Below the pieces are notes generated by a model that saw only the letters and a list, made by a program, of their open reading frames with translations, did no database searches and was not told where the DNA came from. Below are positions 39,101-43,987 of a stretch of 64,000 nucleotides of DNA, in pieces (position 1 is the first letter of the stretch; each line of letters begins with the position of its first letter). This stretch comes from Pirellulaceae bacterium (GTDB taxonomy: Bacteria > Planctomycetota > Planctomycetia > Pirellulales > Pirellulaceae), in the NCBI GenBank assembly GCA_019636385.1, contig JAHBXT010000004.1, forward strand, positions 1-64,000, in the 5' to 3' direction. Made by a program: the position numbers and the translations under genes.

Positions 39101-39583
39101 CAGCGGATTGTTATTCAATTCAACATTGATCGTACGCCCTACCACAGAAACTCGTGGCAATCGAGAATCTGATCGCGACGCTGTGGTAAAGTGCAACCTG
39201 ATTCCATTGCCAGCCTCGCCCACTTCGCGGGCATAGAATTCAACTAACGTTTGACCATTCGTTCCGAAATCGGTCGCCACTGCAGCGCGTTCGAAGAGGC
39301 CGTCGGCGCCACTGCGGACGATTCGGATGCCAGACAGAGTCTCGGGATCGAGGCCCACAGCATCGTCAAAGCGAAATACCAGTTCTCGCGGGGAGACGCT
39401 CAGAACGTCGCCACTGTCCAATAAGGAACCCGCATTGGGCTGGACCCCAATCAACTGCGGACCGGCCGCCAGCAATTGGCGCGTCTCCAATGCCTCTAGC
39501 AGCACGCGGCGTACACTATCGCGTTTGGCTGTGCGACCGACCGACGGCAGCCTCAGCGACTTGAAGAAACCACCTTTGGCCAT
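24131..39583 (-). CDS. Giant (5150-aa) secreted multidomain surface protein with dockerin
   Basis: This single uninterrupted frame of 15.45 kb starts at ATG 39583 with AAGAGG 9 bp upstream. The N-terminus has E-A-L-E-T-R-Q-L-L-A-A (30-40), the planctomycete export-type motif. Recognisable parts are a metzincin-like but motif-less stretch (about 640-780), beta-helix sections with W-G-G-I repeats (about 950-1330 and 1450-1800), and four PPC-like domains (about 811-905, 2088-2150, 2331-2394, 3398-3484). A GEVED-type domain (about 4776-4928, beginning D-Y-G-D-A-P) and a two-loop dockerin (about 4938-5000) are followed by a tail of 150 aa with E-G-E-G repeats. Modules of 70-80 aa with D-G-x-x-F-x-I...F-E-x-D recur. 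It is expected at the cell surface or in the envelope. Large opposite-strand frames here are shadows. Which partner the dockerin binds is unknown. Confidence 0.88.
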   Translation of the reverse strand: MAKGGFFKSLRLPSVGRTAKRDSVRRVLLEALETRQLLAAGPQLIGVQPNAGSLLDSGDVLSVSPRELVFRFDDAVGLDPETLSGIRIVRSGADGLFERAAVATDFGTNGQTLVEFYAREVGEAGNGIRLHFTTASRSDSRLPRVSVVGRTINVELNNNPLLQTRVQDLLQAFSYDGAVTAASPLVYALRLRGSDTIAISPTADTSRDFVLAGAGAGKAATDFGLGNTVSVDFVAREPGNAGVGIRIHVTSRDRGGAANPIVTVSGKTINVEVNSHSRFPTTIQEFVDAINSSDSLSSTLIEARLVSGAGAIRIGGQPTTYSPIVLGGVSEVEIQPGYVGLGDTDREVVLRFAERLPQSQYRIDILGRGTRALRNVDGQVFNDGVSRTIVFGLNLGARIESVVPQPVFRNSSGQLVQNRNQIDLYFNDDALIDLSAIATVNGTPLATLQQTRVPFFLQSADAIVLKSGSTLAASVLDPNFYQLIHTNDTLDTRDDQPPFKPAAIRYFPEAGRVSLIYDRNLDELRHPVTGVILPAVDLRLRVGTNESAPLPPVAVNALAVNPGDTFGTAMNLGSTWTPGNGGSQAILIDAEIKNQTPLLLDFPGGSDEPGGRYNRFQDNLRLIADNVDGTSVVYYNFQSLLGRLGTTNLSNAITEQQRLRVREVMSLYERYLGVRFVESTNRGFTVAVGDHRAVRPFEDVAGSGQPGVVEVNAVGGTYYEAGYLQNGQLAAVLDIQDFSNATLNEVGGPFQRAAMQAVGRLMGLGLADEVHGFTVQAFNSALVPGVGSDIVLPGDVDIVHGQYLYRPDSKDIDLYQFRLPVAGRITIETFAERMSQASLLDTTIRLYQQNAQGGWVEIAANDDYYSSDSFVQLDLQQGNYIVGVSASGNNTYDPTIADSGLGGRSQGSYQLRMDFRPPAQSVLRDSTGLPIDGDSSGEAGGVFNFWFRPAGPANTKFVDKVAPVGGSGTLAAPYRNIHEALTAAQPGDVVRIVGNAGADGSLATLADNLAYEIGFDSLGRPLPDGATFDVPRGVTVMIDAAAVLKMRRSRVGIGSSSTNVDRSGGSLLVLGTPKLVNQAGGLVRDASGQPVIGSVYFTSASDPLIGKNANTLVVGSAANAGDWGGIDFRHRVDSSDPARVNNEAQGQFLNWVAHADVRYGGGQVVVDGVSQVITPIQMIDARPTIGNSRITHSADAAMSATPNSFRENNFQSPAEQHGSGGTFSVDYDRVGPAIHYNQLVNNSINGLQVRVRTNTSTQLETMTIPGRFDDTDIVHFVPENLVIAGTPGGAVLINEAPSIFSVAPQWISTGNLLPGLYNYRVTRVVGGVEGAPSEPTSSVFPSNTLIPVFTLGSVSLTNLPTGYNRIYRSSADGQGPYVLVADFSHLSSGPSSFIDTGTDLGLELADDLERFRTRPDARLAVDPGTIVKLQGSRIDAAWGGQLIAEGRDGLPVVFTALMDHRYGAGGTFNTGSRSTPVVSGDWGGIYVGQGSKTSLDYTVVAYGGGATRVEGGFSDFAAVEVHQGDLRLTNSRLENNANGATASNDPLRSGRGWNSPATVFIRGAQPIIAQNIIHSNLGPAISANVNALNYQTVVDSGRSRGLLSRVESTGNYGPLVTGNRLADNAINGMVIRGGVMTTEGIWDDTDIVHVVLDEIIASDHNHYSGLRLTSRHGQSLVVKFKGEQAGLTATGLPIDNARRIGGSVQIVGLPNYPVVLTSLDDSTVGAGFTPSGAPQRHTVPVTQAVGARLPTGPEVNNGLLIDNDVDRNTPGYFGFDVGPGGRSNFAGSGGITALGNSRLLINSNVLFAHTNFIDVGANGQAIDLASTTITTPPTLISPDFVISEGNLTGANGLINWRVETWMDNGIARLNNRIILTSTGALGSVRVINYLDEDVEGISDDLLYVTGTPGEADFRVFTLDGPERVGFSHGGVYSTTPGQLENANYVGWAADRFNNLQTAIVGTGASYSLAGNINTANLVPFIDAQLGQVYGLADVTSAFAWDVQATANRSVVTSFLELIPRNPSSSASAGDWRGILLDTYSNDRNLAVVVENESSGSRISGTNNTTFSAQYLGGIARREKSDDENRRLGFHVLGNIAHPGDVDVYSFLADAGSEVWLDIDRTDNSLDTVVELVSADGRTLALSMNSLAEEADPSLLFRAADMPQFSVNPLRKSMPEFYYASAQGAPKDLNSTNPRDAGMRVVLPGNPGGTNLYHVRVRSSSLRDGDPISDLLTSASVGRGLTTGSYLLQIRLGQDDEVPGSGVSYADIRYATNGLHLRGVPSNSPLLGEIGEIERSLTGPRNDTFANAQPIGNLLATNRQALSVSGALDNLNDVDWYRFDLQYQRITPSGLREYFATIFDVDYADGIGRPDTSIYLFNAAGTLILSGLSSGHVDDQASAVAGQNHSDLSRGSFGNLDPLVGAYELPVGTYYVAVTNLRMVPAVMSQYTDPNSPFSRVRLQPIDSLQLIAEDHVNFSIGSTGLPPVMDVLFDPIQSVVPFDLSDMVMYVTQNVGRSNGVELTNVYLVNPFTGEVRNQFGRVAGDIQDLTMRVNGQMQAFDRPRTAVVTQNGDRDTFLNYFTVNPITEEVSSADATLDTFSLNQALDAVIDSNDGWNPEALTFGRLGDRERGFIVASRPTPAGVEPSYSSPRFITDSDPPLGQTRPGVTRFTNVIFEINPNDGQAISFDNDPGFRREGNARGVGVGSSVVERGYIDTFTRDLAGNAVTRASQLVGRATTAGSAGSSPDRIIRDGNVVSLIDSTNFVTRFEFNFGPEVEVRYNPAQGISVADGRQFILDGVTYEFDLSLGGPSVTPGAVGIRLAPGASLQQFVDAIAAAMPSNITVSFHAGRMNFSGATTGAFTQLVQDGVFVDFGSSGNVAGGNISVNVLASDTAQTVAQRLAVAINQSGIPGLSATTSGDTLQLVGALVLSAGPLHARGVAPGGIITGAAMIGNRMYAVSDTGGLFFVDNPSIPRTGNVGTYVNSSYALTGIQFSSLVAGPANVSGGQLTQILFGLDTSGNVHAFDTNGVPQRVFANGATRISTGLTSATGLTFSTLNTNLWHTTGRRADDPGHGLEQTSNNSRIAETGGSSFYFGLENTGSPNHLTYNFPGGAAGALESLPFNLRGVSAGDQPTLYFNYFFASEGAASDLPLGSDANDYMRDSFRVYVAGEDGRWILTATNNDPAHSIRNNRNFDDELDLSVSGNDEVQRLFDNTGQWRQARIPLHLFAGQDNVKIRIEFASAGGFGYGLRGGKGPEIRTVGANRLSDGQALLLNGQRFEIEMGVSLILPSGSAVRQGDAVTIDGTRFVFTTGAPVSAPDVAVVYSPAMSAEQLATALQQAILTRPASGSVISGLSFTSEQNDIITKAQASGADGSSMLISGTGRIGDNAALSNAAMDVDMVRVFAHRGATVIVQAQATPGSSLDTFLRVFDGQGQPLRRTDGSLVQNDNAPGTTNSLLSFTAPADGTYFIGVSSAGNSNYGATVAGTAATGSSTGDYVLQIGIQRMLSPVVAGSRLQLEGASTVQVAPGAAIATQGALGSGGVPVRITADMNAAQVAVALQRALADHFAGGATTAYPIRGGDTLSVTGLVQYDSFNPVTLQPEPSSFSFDPGPFGANTTFVGDAFSAFNAGTRFDGTTDRFFPGSLQGRNNAHEGVLVDDFIIGLAGRGEMVLGPIVGSTDFIVDPQYGVTNPRRDTRGIEHIYTGPYQLEVRGGDEYGVPRLPGLETTIRYVDSKAIDSLLSPGVAIKFNDAAALIAGTTFTVSDGTRVVTFELDDVNDSLNVQPGRVAFPFNTAVVNQLTGSVTAESAQTIAARFRDLVNGTGIQSFLADVSANLLNNDRMGATSDTVVMIGQAVLQIPDSLGELIISRGRGGANRERPQGQIVIESARVSNSLEFGALVTSSLRDPITNAPITGTPRNTVTINDEQLVPGAVIMNSEFLFNRSGGISVVGDAGGANLPPASVPFVRLVNNTILGGSLSAVAEFVPTIHSGFVFDIGNLAFADAVVRYSPLIGGGPGPIAGLDDPNVALGPPSAANNGEPAPGGSAVSLGRGGQLVLQFADNLLTGSGNADPDLVVFEVGDSEEVLVEVSADGLAWTAVGRASAAVPALDIDAFGFNRNSRLAFVRLTDIAGQGTQSGNSVGADIDAVGALSSVAVDRYAAGGTGISVTSNATATLLNNVLINNAAGIHVDNSSRSTVIGGSLYQRNTANVTGVADLGRLPIVSPNTATIYISPGIGNLFPAMGSPVIDSSIDSLEDRPSLVAVKQPLGYTASPILAPRLDINGQLRVDDPTVETPAGVGENAFKDRGARERGDLAGPLVVMLSPGDNDVAGLDRNSDPTIVELIGATPQYFDLRLIDGLEPTDPMTGSGINHDTVSASSVLVYRNGAPLAEGIDYRFGYDSTNGVIRLQPLAGIWRGQSVYTIRLVNSKEAAVVAHPATAYQDGDQFQIVDAVGSLTKFEIDLGLRVIIPSSNGVDAALEDGATFAIDDGTRRIVFEIDNNGPVGSGNRVVTLPVGASLLQATQALIAAIGQSELQLDVRQIAPGRLQIQGASAVKFETLTSGLAVTGQTGVQRAFGLQIPLVAGVPSGLADGQTFTIDRSGSPVTFELDTNNNAQPGNTPVRFTPGASANQIGAALVSAINSAGLGLAASYDGNGAVRLGGDANTKLSLSNTVLTQIGIAGQPPAVAISVPADATASEVAALIRQAITNAGLTGVTLTTFGNRLLIEGAQGVSGAGAGQIGAIRDMAGNALRPNQVDGTTILTVFLGEGFDYGDAPAPYLSLHADNGPRHQVVDGLSLGATVTADADARVPNADVDDGLQIGVLNTAFQSSAQISVTNTTGRQAYASLWIDFNGDGFFSDAEKIMDAEAVGSGVTTVSFLVPATANRGNSYARVRLSTDRDAIGSPIGEASDGEVEDWPVEIRANPFTNPVWNLDVNASGLVSSIDALQVINWLNDPARPNDLASATVTNAPPYVDVNGDGRVTALDALLVINYLNSRPAAAGEGEGLGQGEGEAVLPPATGVQIAIPTSSSPSPTASTSSSQVVMAGDWIHGLLAGNQATPGQEQTDARLVRNLGDVNNDLHWLPEIQWSEATEPCDLLWEEIGSQAGTAQQLRTSLFGPMQIGDRAAVALRGELEEAILDDLLQ

Positions 39584-39976
39584 CTATGAAAACCTCTTGA
39601 TGTAGTGCGAAACTGCAATGAGTTGCGCGGCAGTAGCTCGTTTGGATGTGTCTGCAATCAACATATTCTCGTAGCTCCCAGGGCCATGCCACCCAAAAGT
39701 GGCAATTAGTAAAGCTGGCGAATCTGGAGAAAATGCGCGCATGGAGCTTGGATTCTAATCGGTTGGACCATGAATTCAACGAACGGCCACCCCTAGACGA
39801 CTCAGGTCGAGATTACCAAACACGACTGTGCGCTATAGCTGTTAGGGGCGAAACAACCGAAAAAATCAACCCAACCGGTCCAAACCGGTCAAAGCGACCA
39901 GTCCCGACCCAGCGGCTTCCGGTTGGAGGGACTCTGCGTTTAGAAAGTTCCCGATAAAGCAATTGCCGCTGGAGCA
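39584..39976. other. Intergenic region upstream of the giant gene
   Basis: This 393-bp stretch lies between the VWA gene stop and the giant gene start, both on the minus strand. It holds two tandem AACCGGTC motifs (39873-39880 and 39883-39890) and a minus-strand TTTGACC element in the motif at 39882-39894, about 300 bp before the giant start. The giant gene's AGAGG ribosome-binding site is at 39593-39597. No gene is seen. Confidence 0.55.
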
Positions 39977-40981
39977 TTACGGGCGGCGGTTTGCAAACGG
40001 GTAGTCTGCCAGCGGCACTCCAGAGGCCGTCCGGACGGAGGGTATTTTCACGACCCGACCGTTCATTGACTGCAGATGAACAAACGAGCCACTGTTTTCC
40101 TCAGCAATCCTGTGCAGCGTTTCCCAGCCTACAGGACTCATCAAGTGAATCGTATGGATGGGAACCTGTGGTCGAGAGGCGGACCGGGCATTCAGCCCCG
40201 TCAACAGGCTTACGGTATTATCCCGCAATTCACCGTCAGACAGCAAGAATATTCCGTCCGGCTTTAAACTCAGTGCCAGCGCCATCGCTATGGCAGGCAT
40301 TGTATCGTGCCCTAAAAGATGCGATCGCAGCCAGCGCGCAACCTGAGCCACTGTCTTTCCATCCGCCGGGCTGTAGTGGGCGTTTGACAGATCGTCGCCA
40401 AACATGAGCGTTGTTCGGTGATCAAAGCAGATCACCAAGAATTCTTGGTTTGGACGCAGTCCGCGCAGGCATTCGATCAACTCTTTGCGAGCGATATTCC
40501 AGCGCTCACCTTCCATACTTTGTGAACTATCGACGACAAACACAAACCGGTTTCCGCCGGCGTACCTCCCAAAAAACGACGCTCCGCCATGGGATTGTTC
40601 ACTTTTTCCCCCAATGGCGGCAAGGGCCCTGCCGTCTGGCGATCTGGGCGCGGCTGTTAGGTCGTGGCCAAACGGCTCTGGGGACAAATCCTGGAGCGCA
40701 TTGATCCAAGCTTCATCCGCTTCCGCGATTTCAACCACTGAAGGTTCTACTGCTAGATCCTGCTCCTCAGCCGGCTCTACTTGCGCAGCCATTTGGAACG
40801 CAGTTTCGGAAGAGGTGGACATCTGTGCTGACAAGTGAATCCCAGGCAGCAGGTTGTCGCTGGCAAATACCCAGCAGGCCAACAGCAATAGCAGGCTTAG
40901 GTGCACCACCAAGCTACAGAGCACGGCAACGCTACTGTCGGCAACACGAGCGGAGCTTAACTTACCATCCTCGCGATCCAT
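39977..40981 (-). CDS. Membrane-anchored von Willebrand factor A domain protein
   Basis: The 334-aa protein has one N-terminal transmembrane helix (about residues 18-40), a linker rich in Ala and Glu, and a VWA domain from about residue 130 on. The metal-ion-dependent adhesion site is intact: D-S-S-Q-S (about 150-154), a Thr in G-H-D-T-M-P and D in L-L-S-D-G-E. The bulk of the protein should face the periplasm or cell surface and bind a protein partner through the metal. It is a paralogue of the gene just upstream (41033-42541), sharing the order TM helix, F-x-G...A-G-N-x-F-x-F, VWA domain; a 51-bp gap suggests one transcript. The specific partner is unknown. Confidence 0.85.
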   Translation of the reverse strand: MDREDGKLSSARVADSSVAVLCSLVVHLSLLLLLACWVFASDNLLPGIHLSAQMSTSSETAFQMAAQVEPAEEQDLAVEPSVVEIAEADEAWINALQDLSPEPFGHDLTAAPRSPDGRALAAIGGKSEQSHGGASFFGRYAGGNRFVFVVDSSQSMEGERWNIARKELIECLRGLRPNQEFLVICFDHRTTLMFGDDLSNAHYSPADGKTVAQVARWLRSHLLGHDTMPAIAMALALSLKPDGIFLLSDGELRDNTVSLLTGLNARSASRPQVPIHTIHLMSPVGWETLHRIAEENSGSFVHLQSMNGRVVKIPSVRTASGVPLADYPFANRRP

Positions 40982-41032
40982 AAGACTTTCCAGTATGGAC
41001 GAACCACCGACTGTACACTCAAGACTGGGTGC

Positions 41033-42541
41033 TTATTTGCGTGCCTTAAACTTGAAGCTGGACTTGGAATCTGGATTGGGATCGGGAACGAAGTTGAATT
41101 GCCCTTGATTCTCCGCTGCAATCGTCTGCATGTTGACAGCCCATTGGGGATCGTAGAAAGCGATTGCATGGATGGGAACACGAACGATTTCCCCTTCGAC
41201 CAAATCATCCACTCGATTCGATTGGCGCAACATCTCCAAGACACCAGTGAGTATTTTTGGCGACATCTGGCCATCGGTCAAATAAAAAATTGCATCCGGT
41301 TCCAGCTCCAAGGCAACCTGCAACACCTCTTTGTGATTACCACCTGGAATCGACGGTTCAACCTGCAGGCTCTGAATCCAAGCGGTGGCAAATCTCAGAT
41401 TCTCAGGTGTAGCGTAGAGGGGAAAACTTGACGGCAGATTGGAGAGGGGATCCGGAAGGCGGTGAATGGTTTTGTTGTAAAACAGCACGTAAAAACGCTG
41501 CTTTTCCTGAAGTGACATCAGCGACCGCAACAACTCGGTACGGGCCGCTTCCCACGGAGCACCCCTGAGAGTTGCAGAACCGTCGATCAGAAAACAAAAA
41601 CAGTTACCGGCGGCGGACGTTCCGTAAAACGTGACACCAGCATTCTTGGGAAGGTCCGATGTGGTCGCAGACATGGCGCGATCGGCAGAGGTCGCTACTG
41701 AAGTGGCTGCCGATAATGAATCGAGAGCTTGGCTGGTAGTTGGTCCTAAATCTGAAAATGCGCTCGCCATGTCGCTGGTCAGACTGGTCGATGCGGGCTC
41801 AGTCAGCTCATTGGGAGTGCTTATGTCGACTGGTGTGGTAACCTCAATCGTATCCAGTTCCGCCTCTGGGGAAGTACTCGATTGCAACCCGAGTATCTCT
41901 TTGGCCGGAATTTGTATCGTTATCAGCCCCAGACCGATGGCTAATAGTAAGTGAACCAAAGTGCTGAAAATCAGTCCGCCAACGCCTGATCGTTTCCGTT
42001 TTGGCTTTCGCTCGATGGCCACTTCAGCCGTTGGACTAGTTGCCCGCGCTGAGGCATCTACTGGCGCAAGCTGGCGAGGACTGGCTTCAGTGGCTGGCCG
42101 GTTTCTGAACGAGGCCGAATCGCGCCGTACCACTTTGCCAGATGAAACAACCGTAGACTTCTCCACTGAAGGTAGGGGCCCATCACCTGGCTGTGAATCC
42201 GTAGCCTGTGAATCCGTAGCCTGTGAATCCGTAGCCTGTGAATCCGTAGCCTGTGAATCCGTAGCCTGTGAATCTGTAGGTTGGCGGGGTGTTGGCTGGT
42301 ATTTCGTCGACAGAGTTGAAATGGTCTGAAACCACCGCCGCAGGGGCTCAATGTCACCGTTGTCGGCTTGATTCAGCAGTAGTTCGAGTTCAATGCGCCG
42401 CGCTTCGGTGCGTGCGGCCTCAGCCTGGGCCGTTAACTGATGGAGAGTTTGACGCCCAAGTTCCAGCAGACCATGGTCGCTGTCCAGGCGAACCTGCTTG
42501 TCGTCCAATGGCTTCTTAGAGTCCAGTGGCAAGGGATTCAT
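41033..42541 (-). CDS. Membrane-anchored VWA domain protein with degenerate metal site
   Basis: The 502-aa product has a cytoplasmic N-terminal part with a helical segment (20-75) and a low-complexity tract of five Q-A-T-D-S repeats (about 85-116). A transmembrane helix lies near residues 188-210 (F-S-T-L-V-H-L-L-L), followed by a Ser/Thr-rich linker and a VWA-like domain from about 300. The first adhesion-site motif reads D-G-S-A-T instead of D-x-S-x-S, and the Thr found in the paralogue is replaced in G-G-N-H-K-E, while the late T-D-G-Q is kept. Metal binding is therefore doubtful. The stop is 51 bp before the paralogue at 39977-40981, so the pair is likely co-transcribed and may form a heteromer. 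It diverges from the secretin-like gene at 42776. Confidence 0.83.
   Translation of the reverse strand: MNPLPLDSKKPLDDKQVRLDSDHGLLELGRQTLHQLTAQAEAARTEARRIELELLLNQADNGDIEPLRRWFQTISTLSTKYQPTPRQPTDSQATDSQATDSQATDSQATDSQATDSQPGDGPLPSVEKSTVVSSGKVVRRDSASFRNRPATEASPRQLAPVDASARATSPTAEVAIERKPKRKRSGVGGLIFSTLVHLLLAIGLGLITIQIPAKEILGLQSSTSPEAELDTIEVTTPVDISTPNELTEPASTSLTSDMASAFSDLGPTTSQALDSLSAATSVATSADRAMSATTSDLPKNAGVTFYGTSAAGNCFCFLIDGSATLRGAPWEAARTELLRSLMSLQEKQRFYVLFYNKTIHRLPDPLSNLPSSFPLYATPENLRFATAWIQSLQVEPSIPGGNHKEVLQVALELEPDAIFYLTDGQMSPKILTGVLEMLRQSNRVDDLVEGEIVRVPIHAIAFYDPQWAVNMQTIAAENQGQFNFVPDPNPDSKSSFKFKARK
42194..42283. repeat. 15-bp tandem repeat inside the VWA gene
   Basis: Five identical copies of TGAATCCGTAGCCTG (plus-strand sense) run from 42194 to 42268, followed by a diverged sixth copy to 42283. 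The repeat is in frame, each unit encoding Q-A-T-D-S on the minus strand, and its copy number can change by slippage without breaking the frame. Confidence 0.95.
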
Positions 42542-42763
42542 GGCAGTCGAACCTCACCGCTCGCAAAAGCTGTCGAATGGCTGTGAGGTTGCTTAGTCTG
42601 CCAGTTTCGCAGCCCGCTGTCAAATGTTTGGTGAAATTAAAATTGGTCCAGGCCGGTGCTTTGCCTCCGTTGCTAGCCTTTACTGGCCTTGGCTAGGCAA
42701 CCCCGATTGCACTATAAGTCCGATTCTGGACCGGTAGGTTACAAACGCAGCGAAGAACATAAC

Positions 42764-42768
42764 AAGGA
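42764..42768 (+). promoter_or_regulatory. Ribosome-binding site of the secretin-like gene
   Basis: AAGGA, 7 bp before ATG 42776. It supports this start, where the signal peptide begins, over the longer frame open from 42689. Confidence 0.6.
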
Positions 42769-42775
42769 CGCACTC

Positions 42776-43987
42776 ATGTTTCCATCAGTCATCGACCGGA
42801 CAAGAGTCTGGTTAGGACTCTGCGCAGCCGTTTGCGGCAGCTGCTTGACGGCCCTGCCAGCCGGTGCTCAATCCGAGGCCCCGAGTCTGCAAAGCCTGCC
42901 GACTAGCCCAGCTCCGGCATCCAGCACTGGTCTATCCAGCTCCCGTCCGGCAGGCACCACTCCACAACTTCCATCATCTGCCGGTCAATATTGGCAAGAA
43001 TATGACTTGCGCCCTTACACCAAAGAGCTGAACCAACAGGAACGCCCACAACAAGCGATCGTTGACTGGATCTTGCGAGAGACGGGAACGGATGTTTGGT
43101 TCAGCGATCCCTTTGGATTTATCAGTGCCGATCGCGATACACTGCGTGTCTACCATAACCAACAAATGCATGAGATCGTTCGCCGTGTCCACGAACGATT
43201 CGTCAACGGAACTACGGCACCACAACTGTATGGCATGAGACTAATGGCCTTGGGAAATCCTAACTGGCGCACCCGAGCTCACTCGTTGATGCGCATCCAG
43301 CGAGCTCAGTCTCCCGGTGTGAACGCCTTCCTGTTGACCAAAGAAAACACCGCGCTGCTATTAGCGCTCCTGCGCGGGCGCACCGACTTTCGCGAGTTGA
43401 CAGCATCAGATGTTGTAGTTCACAACGGCCAGGCACAGGTCTTTGAACAACTGCGTGGGCGCAACTTCGTCGAGAATCACCAGGCAATCGCCGGTGCGTT
43501 TCCTTCCTATATGCCGGTCACCGGCGAGATCAAAGAAGGCTATCGCATGCAACTCAGTCCACTCTTAAGCGTCGATCGCCAGTCGGTAGATCTAGTTGTC
43601 AAATGCGACATCGATCAGGTCGAACGATTGACCAATGTTGCTTTGGAGCTGCCGACAGCAACCGGCCAGGCGCTGAATACTCAAATCCAAGTGCCGCAAG
43701 TAGTCAGTTGGCGACTGCATGAACGCTTTGCTTGGCCAAGCGATCAAGTATTGATTCTCAGTTGCGGCATCGTCGCTGCACCACAGGGCACACCTAACAA
43801 TTCGCTGTTGGGACAAGGCACCAGTATCCTGGGGCTGGATCGACTGCTGCCCATCGGCCCTGGCAATCGCGCCGAAGCCTTGCTGCTAATCGAGTACAAA
43901 GGCGATGCCTCTGGCAGGGTAGCCACCGGTCAGACATCAGGTGCCGCCACTACCGCCATCAACCCGCTCAGTCGTGGGCGCTACTAA
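42776..43987 (+). CDS. Exported protein with secretin-like features
   Basis: The 403-aa product has a signal peptide (residues 1 to about 31, ending A-G-A-Q), a Pro/Ser-rich linker to about residue 70, and a mixed alpha/beta body. The segment at about 80-140 (I-V-D-W-I-L-R-E-T-G-T-D-V-W-F ... V-Y-H-N-Q-Q-M-H-E-I-V-R-R-V) resembles the small N-domains of secretins and their pilotin-like relatives. Residues of about 245-330 alternate like the secretin beta region (L-S-P-L-L-S-V-D-R-Q-S-V-D-L-V-V). It is shorter than true secretins and lacks an obvious pore signature. It diverges from the VWA gene pair, with both promoters in the 234-bp gap. Its stop overlaps the convergent CoADR gene by 51 bp. 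Assignment as a secretion or pilus component is tentative. Confidence 0.7.
   Translation: MFPSVIDRTRVWLGLCAAVCGSCLTALPAGAQSEAPSLQSLPTSPAPASSTGLSSSRPAGTTPQLPSSAGQYWQEYDLRPYTKELNQQERPQQAIVDWILRETGTDVWFSDPFGFISADRDTLRVYHNQQMHEIVRRVHERFVNGTTAPQLYGMRLMALGNPNWRTRAHSLMRIQRAQSPGVNAFLLTKENTALLLALLRGRTDFRELTASDVVVHNGQAQVFEQLRGRNFVENHQAIAGAFPSYMPVTGEIKEGYRMQLSPLLSVDRQSVDLVVKCDIDQVERLTNVALELPTATGQALNTQIQVPQVVSWRLHERFAWPSDQVLILSCGIVAAPQGTPNNSLLGQGTSILGLDRLLPIGPGNRAEALLLIEYKGDASGRVATGQTSGAATTAINPLSRGRY

Noticed and set aside
42194..42283. Short tandem repeat considered as a CRISPR-like array
   Set aside because: The 15-bp units are directly adjacent with no spacers and are in frame in a coding gene, so this is a coding microsatellite.
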